Shown here in pieces: positions 53,690 through 63,417 of a stretch of 64,000 nt of DNA. This stretch comes from an uncultured Actinomycetes bacterium (lineage in GTDB: Bacteria > Actinomycetota > Acidimicrobiia > Acidimicrobiales > RAAP-2), in the NCBI GenBank assembly GCA_903900235.1, contig CAIUMH010000093.1, positions 62,001 through 126,000 of the forward strand, read 5' to 3'. The number at the start of each line of letters is the position of its first letter. Within the stretch, counting starts at the first letter, position 1. The translations under genes and the position numbers were made by a program. The notes beneath the pieces are model-generated. The model searched no databases and was not told where the DNA came from. It saw only the letters and a program-made list of their open reading frames with translations.

Positions 53690-54733
53690 ATGAGAGCCGT
53701 CACCATCGCCGCCGAACGCTGTGTCGAGGTCATTGACGTCCCCGACCCGAGACTTCTCGGACCCGACGGTGCGATCATCGCTGTCGAGGCCACCGGCATC
53801 TGTGGCTCCGATCTCCATCTGTATCACGGGGCCCTCCCTCCGGGGGGACTCCACCCCGGCCATGAGGTTGTCGGGACCATCGTTGAGGTCGGCCCTGATG
53901 TTCGCGAGCGGATGGTGGGCGATCGCGTCTTGGTCTCGGCCGTGGTCGGCTGCGGACGATGTCGGGCCTGTCGCCACGGTGACCCCATCACGTGCCCCAA
54001 TGGCGGACCCGTCGCCTTCGGCACCACGGGCCAGATCGACGGCGGTCAGGCCGAATACCTCAGCGTCCCGGCCGCCGACCTGTTCACCATGACAGTGCCC
54101 GAGGGCATCAGCGTCGAGAGCGCCGTGCTGCTCACCGACATCCTTCCCACCGGCTTTCTCGGGGCACAGATGGCCGCCATCGAGCCCGGCGACACTGTCG
54201 CCATCTTCGGGATGGGTCCGGTCGGGATCATGGCGCTGGCTGCCGTTCAGCTCTACGGCCCAAGCAGGATCCTGGCAGTCGACATGGTCCCTGAGCGCCT
54301 GGCCCGGGCAGAGGCCATGGGAGCGGAACCGATCGATGCGACGGGCGGACTTGGGGCGGTCGCCGTGCTCGAGGCCACTCAGGGTGCTGGGGTGAATGCC
54401 GCCATCGAGGCGGTGGGGCTCAGAGAGACGGTCACCGACGCCATCAGCTCGGTGGCCGCGAGGGGTCGGATCTCGATGGTCGGTGTCAACATCGAGATGG
54501 ACTTCCCGTTCCCGATGGCCTCGGCCTTCTTCAAGGCACTCTCGTTCCGAGCCGCGTTTGCCGCCATCCCGTCGACATGGGCCAATCTGGTGCCGCTCGT
54601 GTCCTCAGGCGTGCTCGACCTCGGTGACGTAGTCACCCACCACCTCGGCCTCTCCGAGGCTCCTGAAGCCTATGAGCGGTTCGACCGTCGAGACGACGGG
54701 GTGTTCAAGATTCTGCTCGACCCCAGCCGCTGA
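53690..54733 (+). CDS. Zinc-dependent alcohol dehydrogenase (MDR)
   Basis: 347 aa. Catalytic zinc: Cys in ATGICGSDLHLYHG, His and Glu in LHPGHEVVG. Structural zinc: CGRCRACRHGDPITC. Rossmann loop VAIFGMGPVGIMALAAVQLYG. Oxidises an alcohol or sugar with NAD(P). Its stop (TGA at 54731-54733) meets that of the convergent esterase. Confidence 0.9.
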   Translation: MRAVTIAAERCVEVIDVPDPRLLGPDGAIIAVEATGICGSDLHLYHGALPPGGLHPGHEVVGTIVEVGPDVRERMVGDRVLVSAVVGCGRCRACRHGDPITCPNGGPVAFGTTGQIDGGQAEYLSVPAADLFTMTVPEGISVESAVLLTDILPTGFLGAQMAAIEPGDTVAIFGMGPVGIMALAAVQLYGPSRILAVDMVPERLARAEAMGAEPIDATGGLGAVAVLEATQGAGVNAAIEAVGLRETVTDAISSVAARGRISMVGVNIEMDFPFPMASAFFKALSFRAAFAAIPSTWANLVPLVSSGVLDLGDVVTHHLGLSEAPEAYERFDRRDDGVFKILLDPSR

Positions 54734-55999
54734 TCAGCGGACAGGTCCACTCACCGAGTTGGCCGTGGTGTTCTGCGCCACGATGCCGTTGAAGGCTGCC
54801 TCGAGGCCCTCGAGTCCCGCCTGCGACGTGTCAAAACCGAGTGTCCAACGCAGTTGGGCCGTCACGCTCTGTCGGATCGCTGGCCACGCCTCGGTCACCG
54901 ACATCGACGGAGCCGAGCAGCCATCAGAGCCCAGTTTCTTGAGTGCGTCGGGCACAGGGAGGCCGGCACCCTCGGCGGATCCGATCAGCCCACCGGTCTT
55001 CGGCGCCAGCTTGCAGATGTCGGAGAAGACGAGGTGGCCTGAGTTCGACAGGGCGATCAGTCGCTTCGGCTGCTTGAGGGCGTTGTAGGCGCTGGACATG
55101 CTCTTAGGCTTGACCACACCGTCCAAGGTCCCGTACTCGATCATCCCGGGAACAGAGGGCACGGCGTTGCCAGCACCACTCGACGTCTGACCGAAGGCGC
55201 CGTACGACGCACCGGCGAGGCCGATGAAGGTGTCAACCCGCTTGTCGGCCACGGCAAGCTTCTCGACCGCCGATCCACCGGCTGAGTGCCCAACCGCCCC
55301 GATGCGAGTCATGTCGATGTGCCCGTCGAAACGCGAGGAGGAGTCAGTGCCCTGCTGGCCCATGAGGGTGATCGTCTGGCCGAGGTCGGCCACGTCGTGG
55401 CTCACCATGGTGCCGCCGATGGCCGTCCCGGTGAGGAATTTGCCCAGTACGCCGTTGAGGTCACGATCGGTGTGCTCAGGGGCGGCGACGATGAAGCCCC
55501 ACGAGGCGAGGTGGGCGGTGAGGAAGGTCGACTGGACGTCGAAGCCGGTGAAGCCGTGGCTAAAGAGCACCAGCGGGTGGCGGCCGTCGGCCACGTCGAC
55601 ATTGCGGATGCCGCCCGACGGATAGGGCTCGCTGTCATTGTTTAGCTTGGGGAATGCGTCGAGGATCGACTTCGGGATGAAGTTCAGAACGTTGTAGGTC
55701 CCCTCGGTGCCGTGGTAGCTGTCCGGCGTGGCGGGGTACCAGACCTCGATGGGGGCGCCGCTCTTGAGGTGGAGCGTGGTCTCGCCCACCGGCATCGGGC
55801 CGGCCTTGGCGAACGTGGTGGGTCCCACGCTCGACATCGCCGGAACATTGTCACCAGTGCCGTTGGTGCCATTGGTGCCGTGATGAAGCAGGGCGAAGAT
55901 CGTGGCACCGCCACCGACCGTGGCCACCAGCAGCAGGATGGCGAACGGGATCAGTAGTGGTGACCTCGAATTGTCGACGTTCGTCTCGACGTGATCCAT
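54734..55999 (-). CDS. Membrane-anchored alpha/beta hydrolase (PAF-acetylhydrolase-like)
   Basis: 421 aa. N-terminal membrane helix (LLIPFAILLLVATVGGGATIFALL) and an Asn/Gly/Thr linker place the catalytic part outside the cell. Oxyanion region VLFSHGFTGFDVQ, nucleophile elbow GAVGHSAGGSAVEK, acid Asp in EYGTLDGVV and His in LSNSGHLVFS give a Ser-Asp-His triad. Resembles the platelet-activating-factor acetylhydrolase/cutinase-like esterases. AGGAGT lies 9 bases before the ATG. 37 bases downstream of the MFS transporter gene, so co-transcribed with it. Confidence 0.87.
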   Translation of the reverse strand: MDHVETNVDNSRSPLLIPFAILLLVATVGGGATIFALLHHGTNGTNGTGDNVPAMSSVGPTTFAKAGPMPVGETTLHLKSGAPIEVWYPATPDSYHGTEGTYNVLNFIPKSILDAFPKLNNDSEPYPSGGIRNVDVADGRHPLVLFSHGFTGFDVQSTFLTAHLASWGFIVAAPEHTDRDLNGVLGKFLTGTAIGGTMVSHDVADLGQTITLMGQQGTDSSSRFDGHIDMTRIGAVGHSAGGSAVEKLAVADKRVDTFIGLAGASYGAFGQTSSGAGNAVPSVPGMIEYGTLDGVVKPKSMSSAYNALKQPKRLIALSNSGHLVFSDICKLAPKTGGLIGSAEGAGLPVPDALKKLGSDGCSAPSMSVTEAWPAIRQSVTAQLRWTLGFDTSQAGLEGLEAAFNGIVAQNTTANSVSGPVR

Positions 56000-56036
56000 A
56001 GTGAACCGACTCCTAAAGATTGGGTGCTCGAAGATG

Positions 56037-57896
56037 TTAGGAGATGTCGCTGGTCGGTGTGTCAGACATCGCCGCGAGCTCCGCCGCCACCGCCGACTCG
56101 CGCTCGTCGAGGTCCTGCTTGGCCCGCTTCGGGCTCCAACGGCCCTTGGTCAAGAAGATGAAGGGCAGGAAGACGACCATGCCGGCGATGTCGATCCAGA
56201 ACCAGGTCTGCCACTGTCCTGGCGAGTCCTTGAGCCCCTTCGACGCGGCAAGCAGCGCAGTCTCATGGGCCGACAAATAGTTCAGCTGGCAGGCATAGGG
56301 AGCCACCAGTGAGTTGAACTGAGTCTTGAGCGCCAGCAGGCGGGCCGCATCGACCGGGCCGAGCACCGCAGCGGCGGCGCCCAATTGCGCGAGGGACGGG
56401 TTGGGCCCATTGGCCGCGTCGATAATCCGATAATGGGCCACGACTTTCTTGAGGAGATCGGCATTCTTCTGAGCGAAGGCCACCGAGTCAGGGTGGAGTG
56501 CCTGGAAGGTCGCAGCGCTCTGGCCGACCGGGACACTCGGTCCGGCAATGGCAGGGAGCAGGCTCGTCTTCGGAGCAAGGTCACAATTCGAGATGGCGGC
56601 GGTGGCCACGGCCTGGTTATTCACGACTGGGTTGACCGATGAGATCACGATGGGCATGAAGATGAACGAGACCGCCACCACCAGCCGCAGGATCCAGCCC
56701 CACAGGGCCAGCCCGGTGGCCACAAGGGCCGGGTTCCTCGCTTCCACCGTCTCGGTGTAGCCGGCCATCCACGGGGCGTAAACGATTGAGATGGCGGTGG
56801 CCATCAGGACACCGAGGATCACCAGGGTCGAGTACGGGGTGGACGGGTGCGAGGCCCGAGTCAAGAAGATGATGGTGAGGACGATGGCCAGCAGGGTTCC
56901 AGCGAGCATGAAGGGCTTGCGGACCCGGAGCTTGTCCGAGATCCACCCGACCACGATCAGCGCCACAATGTCGGCTCCCCAGAACCACTGATTGAGGCTA
57001 TTGGCATCGGCCGTCGAATAGGGCACGCCACTCGGGTGGACGAAGGTCACCACGTAGTAGATGGTGAAGAAGGCCGAGGCCACGAAGTAGATCAGCAGAA
57101 GCAGGGAGATCCCGAGCGAGGACCCGACCAACTCCCACGACAGGATCTGCTTCCATGGGCTCGCCGATGCGGCCGCGAGCCGCTCGGTGCTCACGCCCCG
57201 GGCCTTGGCCTCGACAAGGGCCTTATCTCGCTCCGAGACCATCAGCTGATCGCGCACCGACGGAGACAGGTCCTTCAAGAACAGCAGCGACAGAACGAAC
57301 ACAGCGAGCGAGAAGATCCCCGAGATCCAGAACTGACTTTGCCACGTGTGCAAGTGGCTCAGGGTGTGCGAGGCGATGACGGAGGTCAGCAGGCTGCCGG
57401 CCACCGGACCCACAGTCCAAAAGCCCATGGCGCTGGCCCGGCCCATCTGGGGGCTGAAGTCGCGGATGAGGGCCGGCGTGGCCACCAAGACAGCCCCTTC
57501 GACGATGCCGATAGCAGAGATCGCGATGGCGAACTCAAGTTGTGTATGGCAGTTCGTCACGCCGAAGGTCACGATCAGGCCGATGATCAAGATGCCGTAG
57601 ATCACCACATTGGACCGACCGAGGGCGTCGGTCTTCGAGGCTGGCAATGAGGCGAAGGCACCGAGGGCGTTGGACACCACCACGATGCCGACGTAGTACC
57701 CGAAGGACATGTGGAAGTAGCTCAGAATTTCAGGCGTCACGCCGGTCTGCGTGTAATACGTGTAGTACAGCGTGATGGTCGCCAGCACCGCGAGGCCGAG
57801 GTAGGCCATCCGTCGTCCACCGGTGGGATAGTCGGAGATTTCGTGATGGAGCAGGAACCTCTTCAGGCCTGAGCTCTTCGCCGCCGTGTTCGCCAT
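56037..57896 (-). CDS. MFS transporter, paralogue of the one at 15.2-16.9 kb
   Basis: 619 aa. Shares the signature VLVATPALIRDFSPQMGRASAMGFWTVGP with the 15173-16873 protein and the same unusual exported loop (here about 150 residues) before the last helix. TM1 region LAVLATITLYYTYY, SKTDALGRSNVVIYG and SDKLRVRKPFMLAG are MFS landmarks. C-terminus ends in a charged tail (KQDLDERESAVAAEL). I start at the ATG at 57896 (GGTGG SD). Followed by a secreted esterase gene, so it may move the product of that enzyme, as an inference. Confidence 0.88.
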   Translation of the reverse strand: MANTAAKSSGLKRFLLHHEISDYPTGGRRMAYLGLAVLATITLYYTYYTQTGVTPEILSYFHMSFGYYVGIVVVSNALGAFASLPASKTDALGRSNVVIYGILIIGLIVTFGVTNCHTQLEFAIAISAIGIVEGAVLVATPALIRDFSPQMGRASAMGFWTVGPVAGSLLTSVIASHTLSHLHTWQSQFWISGIFSLAVFVLSLLFLKDLSPSVRDQLMVSERDKALVEAKARGVSTERLAAASASPWKQILSWELVGSSLGISLLLLIYFVASAFFTIYYVVTFVHPSGVPYSTADANSLNQWFWGADIVALIVVGWISDKLRVRKPFMLAGTLLAIVLTIIFLTRASHPSTPYSTLVILGVLMATAISIVYAPWMAGYTETVEARNPALVATGLALWGWILRLVVAVSFIFMPIVISSVNPVVNNQAVATAAISNCDLAPKTSLLPAIAGPSVPVGQSAATFQALHPDSVAFAQKNADLLKKVVAHYRIIDAANGPNPSLAQLGAAAAVLGPVDAARLLALKTQFNSLVAPYACQLNYLSAHETALLAASKGLKDSPGQWQTWFWIDIAGMVVFLPFIFLTKGRWSPKRAKQDLDERESAVAAELAAMSDTPTSDIS

Positions 57897-57974
57897 GGTC
57901 CACCCCATCGCTTATCGCCCGGAGATCACTCCGGACTCCTGCGTCCACCCTAACCACACCCGGGAGGGGTTCTC

Positions 57975-58289
57975 CTAATCGAGATCAAGCCGCGGGGCGG
58001 CAGCAAGCGACGGGCCGCGCCCCTTCGCACCGGGGGCGAAAATCTGCTCGGGCCGGAAGCTCCAGAGCTTGCGGTCACCGCGCTTGCCACCCACCACCTC
58101 GACCCACGAGTCCCCCGACACGAGATTTTCCACCAGTGCCACGAACTCAAAGGTGGAGCGAGTGGCCCGAGGGTCATCGACCTCGACGCGATCCCCGGCG
58201 CGAAGTCCCGACCAGGTGGCGATTCGGCGCAGGCGGGCGGGCTCTCGTTGCGGTGGTAGCACGGCAACGTTCTTATCGCATCGCTGCAC
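57975..58289 (-). CDS. Conserved hypothetical protein (DUF7246-like)
   Basis: 104 aa. Core GLRAGDRVEVDDPRATRSTFEFVALVENLVSGDSWVEVVGGKRGDRKLWSFRPEQIF has the look of a small conserved actinobacterial beta-protein. GTG at 58289 is the likely start. The C-terminus is a short basic tail. No function known; divergent from the PAP2 gene at 58311. Confidence 0.7.
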   Translation of the reverse strand: MQRCDKNVAVLPPQREPARLRRIATWSGLRAGDRVEVDDPRATRSTFEFVALVENLVSGDSWVEVVGGKRGDRKLWSFRPEQIFAPGAKGRGPSLAAAPRLDLD

Positions 58290-58310
58290 CACGGCTGACA
58301 AGATCAGTCC

Positions 58311-58847
58311 ATGACCAGGTCCCGACCCTCGATGATGACGTCCGGGATCGATGCCGTGGCGATCGGTATCTCCGCCGTGGCCGACCACGGTGCTGTGGTG
58401 GCCCTGATGGTGCTGATTGAGACGCTGCGAGGTCGGCGATCCGTGCGTGTGGCTGCGGAACAACTGACCCTGGTCGGCAGTGCAGTCATCGTCGTCAACA
58501 CCATCTTGAAGCGACTCGTCGGTCGTTCCCGACCGACTCCCGCCGCAACCTCAGGGGCCCTCAGAACGGCGAGCACCATGGTGCTCCGGACACCAAGCTC
58601 GCCAAGCTTCCCGAGTGGCCATACATTGGCCACCACCGTCGCTGCAGTGGCACTGCCTGCCACCACCGCCGGGCAGATCGCCGCCCTCGCTGGCGCTGGA
58701 GCGGTCGGCTGGAGCCGACTGCGCGTTGGCGCCCATCATGGCGGCGACGTCGCCGGAGGGCTCCTGCTCGGGGCTCTGCTGGGCCTCAGCCTGCGTCGTG
58801 TGACGCAACGGCACGGGCTTGGTCGACCTGATCGGGTCCTCGTGTGA
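58311..58847 (+). CDS. PAP2-family phosphatase
   Basis: 178 aa membrane phosphatase. The three PAP2 motifs: KRLVGRSRP (KX6RP), FPSGHT (PSGH), and SRLRVGAHHGGDV (SRX5HX3D). Five or six hydrophobic segments. Removes phosphate from a lipid such as undecaprenyl pyrophosphate or phosphatidate. Its stop overlaps the start of the small membrane gene (GTGTGA). Confidence 0.92.
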   Translation: MTRSRPSMMTSGIDAVAIGISAVADHGAVVALMVLIETLRGRRSVRVAAEQLTLVGSAVIVVNTILKRLVGRSRPTPAATSGALRTASTMVLRTPSSPSFPSGHTLATTVAAVALPATTAGQIAALAGAGAVGWSRLRVGAHHGGDVAGGLLLGALLGLSLRRVTQRHGLGRPDRVLV

Positions 58848-59062
58848 ACGGCCTGTCGCTCTGGTGGCGCTCCGCCAGGATCATCGCCGTCTTCGCCATT
58901 GTGACCATCATTGGCCTCGAGATCTACGGCTGGGTGATGCTCGGTTTGTGTGCACTGATCGGACCGATCCCGTTGCTCGTGATTGCCAGCCTGCTCGGGT
59001 TCACGGTGACGGTCGCCGATGTTCGACGGCGCAGAGCGCGTCGACCTGCGCAACCTCGCTGA
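58844..59062 (+). CDS. Small membrane protein with two helices
   Basis: 72 aa from GTG. IIAVFAIVTIIGLEIYGWVML and IGPIPLLVIASLLGFTVTV are hydrophobic, and the tail (RRRRARRP) is basic, so the C-terminus is cytosolic. Unknown family. Coupled to the PAP2 phosphatase by overlap. Confidence 0.7.
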   Translation: MNGLSLWWRSARIIAVFAIVTIIGLEIYGWVMLGLCALIGPIPLLVIASLLGFTVTVADVRRRRARRPAQPR

Positions 59063-59106
59063 GAGCCATTGACGGGCACGCCAGGACCATCGACTGGCAC
59101 AATGGC

Positions 59107-59730
59107 ATGGTGACCATCGCCACCGAGACCCCGTTCGTCCTGCTCTATGACTACCGCTGTCCATTCGCCAAGAACGTCCATGACCATGTCATTGCGGCCC
59201 TGCGCTCCGGCCTCGATCTCGCGGTCACATTCACGCCCTATACATTGTCGCAGGGCCACGTGGAGGCCGGAAGCCCAGCCGTCTGGGACGACCCGACCCA
59301 GGCGTCGGCGCTCTTGGCCCTTGAGGCGTCGGTGGCCGCAAAGAGCACCGATCCCGATCGCTTCGTCGACCTGCACGAGGCGCTTTTTGCCGCCCGCCAC
59401 GAGCACAGCATCGCCCTGACCACCGTCGAGCAGATCGATGCCATCCTTGCCGCATTGGGGATCGACCCGGATCCGATCTGGGCCGAGGTGGCCACCGGCG
59501 GCCCTCGTGCGGTGATCGCCGAGGCATGGACCCACTACCACGATGATCTCGACGTGTTCGGGGTACCGACATTCATCGTCGATGATGCCGACGCCACCTT
59601 CGTTCGACTCATGGAGGGCCCCGACCGGACAGATCCGGCCGCCTCGGTTCCCATCGTGTCCAGCCTGCTCGAGCTGGTCATCTCACGAACGGACATCAAC
59701 GAGCTCAAGCACACCCGCCTCAGCCGATAG
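59107..59730 (+). CDS. DsbA-family protein with a single active-site Cys
   Basis: 207 aa. LLYDYRCPFAKNVHDHV is the thioredoxin-like start with a CPFA site (only one Cys). Helical insert (ASVAAKSTDPDRFVDLHEALFAARHEH) and cis-Pro VFGVPTFIVDDADATFV are typical of the DsbA-like/HCCA isomerase fold. Second such protein in the window (see 6463-7074), so monothiol DsbA-like enzymes are repeated here. ATG at 59107. Confidence 0.83.
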   Translation: MVTIATETPFVLLYDYRCPFAKNVHDHVIAALRSGLDLAVTFTPYTLSQGHVEAGSPAVWDDPTQASALLALEASVAAKSTDPDRFVDLHEALFAARHEHSIALTTVEQIDAILAALGIDPDPIWAEVATGGPRAVIAEAWTHYHDDLDVFGVPTFIVDDADATFVRLMEGPDRTDPAASVPIVSSLLELVISRTDINELKHTRLSR

Positions 59731-59788
59731 CGCTCCCGTCCGCAGTCCATCGGCTCGAGGCTCATCGGAGCCCGTCGCAGGGGCTCGG

Positions 59789-60697
59789 TCAGCTGGTGAG
59801 CGAGCCGAGGAACCCGAAGGTCGCTTCCTGCTCGGCCGGGGTGCCCGAGATGGCGGCGACGAGTTCGGTGCCGCCCGCCTCCTCGAGGCGGCCGATGGCG
59901 TCAGCCACCTGTTCCTCGGTCCCGACGAGCGAGATGTCAGCCGGTCGCTCCACGCCCTCCTTCTCGAGCATGGCGGCATACGAGGGCAGCGTCGGATAGA
60001 TCGAGAGGGCGGTGTTGATGTCGTCCCGAGCGCGCTCGGGCTCGTCGGTGATGCACACCGGGAGCGAGACCACGACGCGTGGCGCCGGGCGACCAGCCGC
60101 TGCCGCCGCCTCGGTGATCCTGGGGGCCACGTGCGCGGCGATGGTCGAGATCCCCGTCATCCAGGTCACCGTGCCGTCAGCTATCTCCCCGGTGATCTTG
60201 AGCATGTAGGGGGCCAAGGCGGCCACGAGGACCGGCGGTGGAGTCGTACCGGGGATGTCGAGCGGGGCGACGGTGATGGACTGGATGACCTCGCCGGCCA
60301 CCATGGCCGTCTCACCTCGCAGCATCGGCATCAGTGCCTCGAGGTACTCGCGCATGTATCGACCGGGGCGTTCGTAGGAAAAGCCCCACAGCCCTTCAAC
60401 CACCATCTGGTGCGACACGCCGATACCCAGGCAGAGGCGATCACCCGTGGCCGACTGCACCGTGAGCGCCTGCTGGGCCAGCATCTGAGGGTGCCGAGGG
60501 TGGATCGGCACCACTGCGGTGCCAAGCTCGATCTCGGGCACTTGAGCTCCGACGACCGCCAGGAGGGTCAGCGCATCGTGTCCAAAGATCTGGTTGGCCC
60601 AGGCACTATCAAATCCCGCCTCACGGATGGCGGCGGCCTGGTCGACCGCCTCGGCCACAGACTTCTCAACGTCGATAAGCGTTCCGATCCTGATCAC
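59789..60697 (-). CDS. LLM class F420-dependent oxidoreductase
   Basis: 302 aa luciferase-like TIM-barrel. MIRIGTLIDVEKSVAEAVDQAAAIREAGFDSAWANQIFGHD, then ELGTAVVPIHPRHPQMLAQQALTVQSATGDRLCLGIGVSHQ and SFYERPGRYMREYLEAL-type motif (FSYERPGRYM). Matches F420-dependent LLM families of Actinobacteria. Divergent from purK, about 180 bp apart. Substrate unknown. Confidence 0.88.
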   Translation of the reverse strand: MIRIGTLIDVEKSVAEAVDQAAAIREAGFDSAWANQIFGHDALTLLAVVGAQVPEIELGTAVVPIHPRHPQMLAQQALTVQSATGDRLCLGIGVSHQMVVEGLWGFSYERPGRYMREYLEALMPMLRGETAMVAGEVIQSITVAPLDIPGTTPPPVLVAALAPYMLKITGEIADGTVTWMTGISTIAAHVAPRITEAAAAAGRPAPRVVVSLPVCITDEPERARDDINTALSIYPTLPSYAAMLEKEGVERPADISLVGTEEQVADAIGRLEEAGGTELVAAISGTPAEQEATFGFLGSLTS

Positions 60698-60880
60698 AAC
60701 TGTCCTCCTCGACTCCGGCGGCGACTCCGCTCGGATGCACGAACGGCTTCACGCTAGCCTCGACCCCATGCATCGTTCGGGTTGCCGTCTCGGCGGGCTG
60801 TCGCCGATTCGGTCGATGCCCCGGTACCTTCGTCGTGTGACCCTTGTGCCCATGGAACCCACCGTGACCGGAATTACATC

Positions 60881-62038
60881 ATGAGGGTCGGGGTCATCGG
60901 GGCTGGCCAGCTCGCCCGCATGATGCTCGAGGATGCCAGCACCCTCGGGATCGACGTCACCGTCCTCGCCGAGTCTCCCGATGACGGTGCTGCCCAGACC
61001 TGCACTGACGTCGTCATCGCCAGCGCCACCGATGAGGCCGGCCTGCGTGTCCTCGCCAGCCGCTGCGATGTGCTTACCCTCGACCACGAACTCGTGGACC
61101 TCGACCTGCTGGCCCGACTCGAGGCCGAAGGCGTCGTGGTTCGTCCCCCGACGACCGCTCTGCGCTACGCCGTCGACAAGGCCGAGATGCGCCGTCGACT
61201 CGGAGCCGCTGACCTCCCCATGCCAGCGCACCGGATCGTGGCGCCGGGCGAGGCATTCGATACCGTCGCCCTGGGCGACGCGCTCGGCTGGCCGTTGGTG
61301 ATCAAGGCGGCTCGGGGAGGCTACGACGGTCGCGGGGTGTTTGTGGTCGACGCCGCTCCCGAGGCGCACACCACCATCGCCGAGCTGCACACGGCCGGCA
61401 TCACCGCCCTGATCGAAGAAGCAGTGGCCATCGACCATGAGCTCGCTGCCCTTGTCGTGCGCCGGCCCGACGGGCAGATGGCCTCGTGGCCGGTCGTCGA
61501 GACCGCCCAGGTCGACGGGGTGTGTCGGGAAGTTCTCCTCCCTGGCGTCCTCGATCCGACGGTGGCCGACGAGGCCGAGGCGATAGGCCGTCAGGTCGCC
61601 GAGCTCATCGGCGTCGTTGGAGTGATGGCGATCGAGCTCTTCGCCACCGCGTCGGGGCTCGTGATCAACGAACTGGCGATGCGACCCCACAACTCGGGCC
61701 ACTGGACCCAGGATGGGTCGGTGACCAGCCAATTTGAGAATCACCTTCGCGCCGTCCTCGACCTGCCACTCGGGTCCACCTCCCTCACCGCCGCCGCCGT
61801 CGCTTCGGTCAATGTCTTTGGTGGCGATGACCCGATCGACCTCGACGAGGCGCTTCGCATGGCGCTTGGAGAGGCCAACGCTCACGTCCATCTCTATGGC
61901 AAGTCCCCCCGGCCGGGCCGAAAACTCGGCCACGTGACTGTGGTGGGCGATGATGGGGACACAGTGCGCTCGGCGGCATGGTCTGCCGCCGTGGCGCTCG
62001 GGACACCCGTCCCGGCCGAGATGGAGGTGGCAACCTGA
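60881..62038 (+). CDS. purK: N5-carboxyaminoimidazole ribonucleotide synthase
   Basis: 385 aa ATP-grasp enzyme of purine synthesis. Converts AIR and bicarbonate to N5-CAIR with [19 protein letters not shown] nucleotide region; [19 protein letters not shown] glycine-rich loop; [45 protein letters not shown] is the PurK signature; C-term [23 protein letters not shown] at 60881 where the domain begins. Overlaps purE by one base (TGATG). Confidence 0.97.
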   Translation: MRVGVIGAGQLARMMLEDASTLGIDVTVLAESPDDGAAQTCTDVVIASATDEAGLRVLASRCDVLTLDHELVDLDLLARLEAEGVVVRPPTTALRYAVDKAEMRRRLGAADLPMPAHRIVAPGEAFDTVALGDALGWPLVIKAARGGYDGRGVFVVDAAPEAHTTIAELHTAGITALIEEAVAIDHELAALVVRRPDGQMASWPVVETAQVDGVCREVLLPGVLDPTVADEAEAIGRQVAELIGVVGVMAIELFATASGLVINELAMRPHNSGHWTQDGSVTSQFENHLRAVLDLPLGSTSLTAAAVASVNVFGGDDPIDLDEALRMALGEANAHVHLYGKSPRPGRKLGHVTVVGDDGDTVRSAAWSAAVALGTPVPAEMEVAT

Positions 62039-62538
62039 TGGACGAGACACCCACGGTCGGAATCGTGATGGGGTCGAGCTCGGATCTCGACACCATGCGA
62101 CCCGCAGCCACGACCCTCGAGCGCTTCGGCATTGCCCACGAGACTCACGTGGTCTCCGCTCATCGAACCCCCGAAGCCATGCTTCGCTATGGCCTAGAGG
62201 CTCAACGCCGAGGCCTCAAGGTGCTCATCGCCGGTGCCGGGGGTGCCGCACACCTGCCGGGCATGCTCGCCGCCGTCACCTCGCTCCCTGTCATCGGTGT
62301 GCCTGTGGCCCTGGCCCGCCTCGATGGCATGGACTCGCTGCTCTCGATCGTCCAGATGCCCCGGGGGGTCCCCGTAGCCACCGTTGCCATCAATGGCGCC
62401 GAGAACGCCGCCCTCCTGGCCATACGTATTCTGGCCACGAGCTCGGTCGAGCTCACCACAGCCCTCGACGAGCACCGGGCGTCACTAGCCGCAGCCGCCG
62501 CTGAGCAGGATGCCAGCCTCGACGGACGGTCGGGCTGA
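62038..62538 (+). CDS. purE: N5-carboxyaminoimidazole ribonucleotide mutase
   Basis: 166 aa. Rearranges N5-CAIR to CAIR. Signatures [52 protein letters not shown] and [24 protein letters not shown] all fit class I PurE. The catalytic His lies in SAHRT. Overlaps the downstream YdjC gene by one base (TGATG). Confidence 0.97.
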   Translation: MDETPTVGIVMGSSSDLDTMRPAATTLERFGIAHETHVVSAHRTPEAMLRYGLEAQRRGLKVLIAGAGGAAHLPGMLAAVTSLPVIGVPVALARLDGMDSLLSIVQMPRGVPVATVAINGAENAALLAIRILATSSVELTTALDEHRASLAAAAAEQDASLDGRSG

Positions 62539-63386
62539 TGTCCGAGCTCACCAGCCGGCTCGGACTCGGTGACTCAGCCAAGGCCGTGATCATCACCGCC
62601 GACGGCTTGGGGCTGTGTCATGCCGCCAACCGCGGCGTCGAGGAGGCACTCGAGTCGGGCCTGACGTCAAGTGCTTCACTCTTGGTCCCGGGCCCCTGGG
62701 CCCGGGAGGCAGCTGCTCGTCACCGAGGTGGCGACGTCGGCGTCACTCTGGCCATCACCGCCGAGCACGAGTTACTCCGCTACGGGCCCGTCACCCAAGC
62801 TCCCTCGCTCCATGGCGGAGGCGGTGGGTTCGCCGGCAGCGTCGAAGACGCCCTCGACCACGCCGACCTCGACGAGGTTCGGCGCGAGTGCCGAGCCCAG
62901 CTCGAGCGAGCCATCCTCATGGGCTTCGATGTCACCCACATCGCCTCGCACCAGTCAGCGCTCGTGACTCGGCCCGAGTTCTTCGACATCATCCTCGAGC
63001 TCGCCGAGGAGTACCACCGACCGCTGCGCCTGCTGTCGGGGCCGGCTGCTGAGGGACTCGGCTTCCCGGCTCGTGGCCTGGCGGCGGACGCGGGCATCGT
63101 GGTCCCCGATGCCGTCATCGACACCACCAGCGTCGGACTACGAGCTGCAATGCCCGAGATCCTCGCCGGTCTCGCCGATGGGGTCACTGAGATCGTCACC
63201 CATCCAGCAACCGACACCGACGAGCTGCGAGCGTTCGCCGACGATGCCGATCTGCGCGTCGACGACCTACGGATCCTGACCCGCGAGGCCGCGCTGCCTT
63301 CGGCGCTTCGCAGTGCCGGCGCCACCGTGATCGGCTGGAGGCCGCTGATCGAGCTGGCCGGCCGCTCTACGGGTGCCTTCGACTGA
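62538..63386 (+). CDS. YdjC/ChbG-like carbohydrate deacetylase with altered metal site
   Basis: 282 aa. The fold matches YdjC ([69 protein letters not shown]). The metal-binding residues do not: the usual ADD is ADG here (residue 23), the His of GLHLxLT is Thr70, and the usual HxDSH has Ala136. The His at 134 and 138 and the late HPA His are kept. It is translationally coupled to purE. Normal deacetylase activity is doubtful; it may bind but not hydrolyse a sugar ligand, or use another chemistry. Confidence 0.85.
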   Translation: MSELTSRLGLGDSAKAVIITADGLGLCHAANRGVEEALESGLTSSASLLVPGPWAREAAARHRGGDVGVTLAITAEHELLRYGPVTQAPSLHGGGGGFAGSVEDALDHADLDEVRRECRAQLERAILMGFDVTHIASHQSALVTRPEFFDIILELAEEYHRPLRLLSGPAAEGLGFPARGLAADAGIVVPDAVIDTTSVGLRAAMPEILAGLADGVTEIVTHPATDTDELRAFADDADLRVDDLRILTREAALPSALRSAGATVIGWRPLIELAGRSTGAFD

Positions 63387-63417
63387 GCTCACCTGCGCTC
63401 CACCGTGGGTTCGGTAG

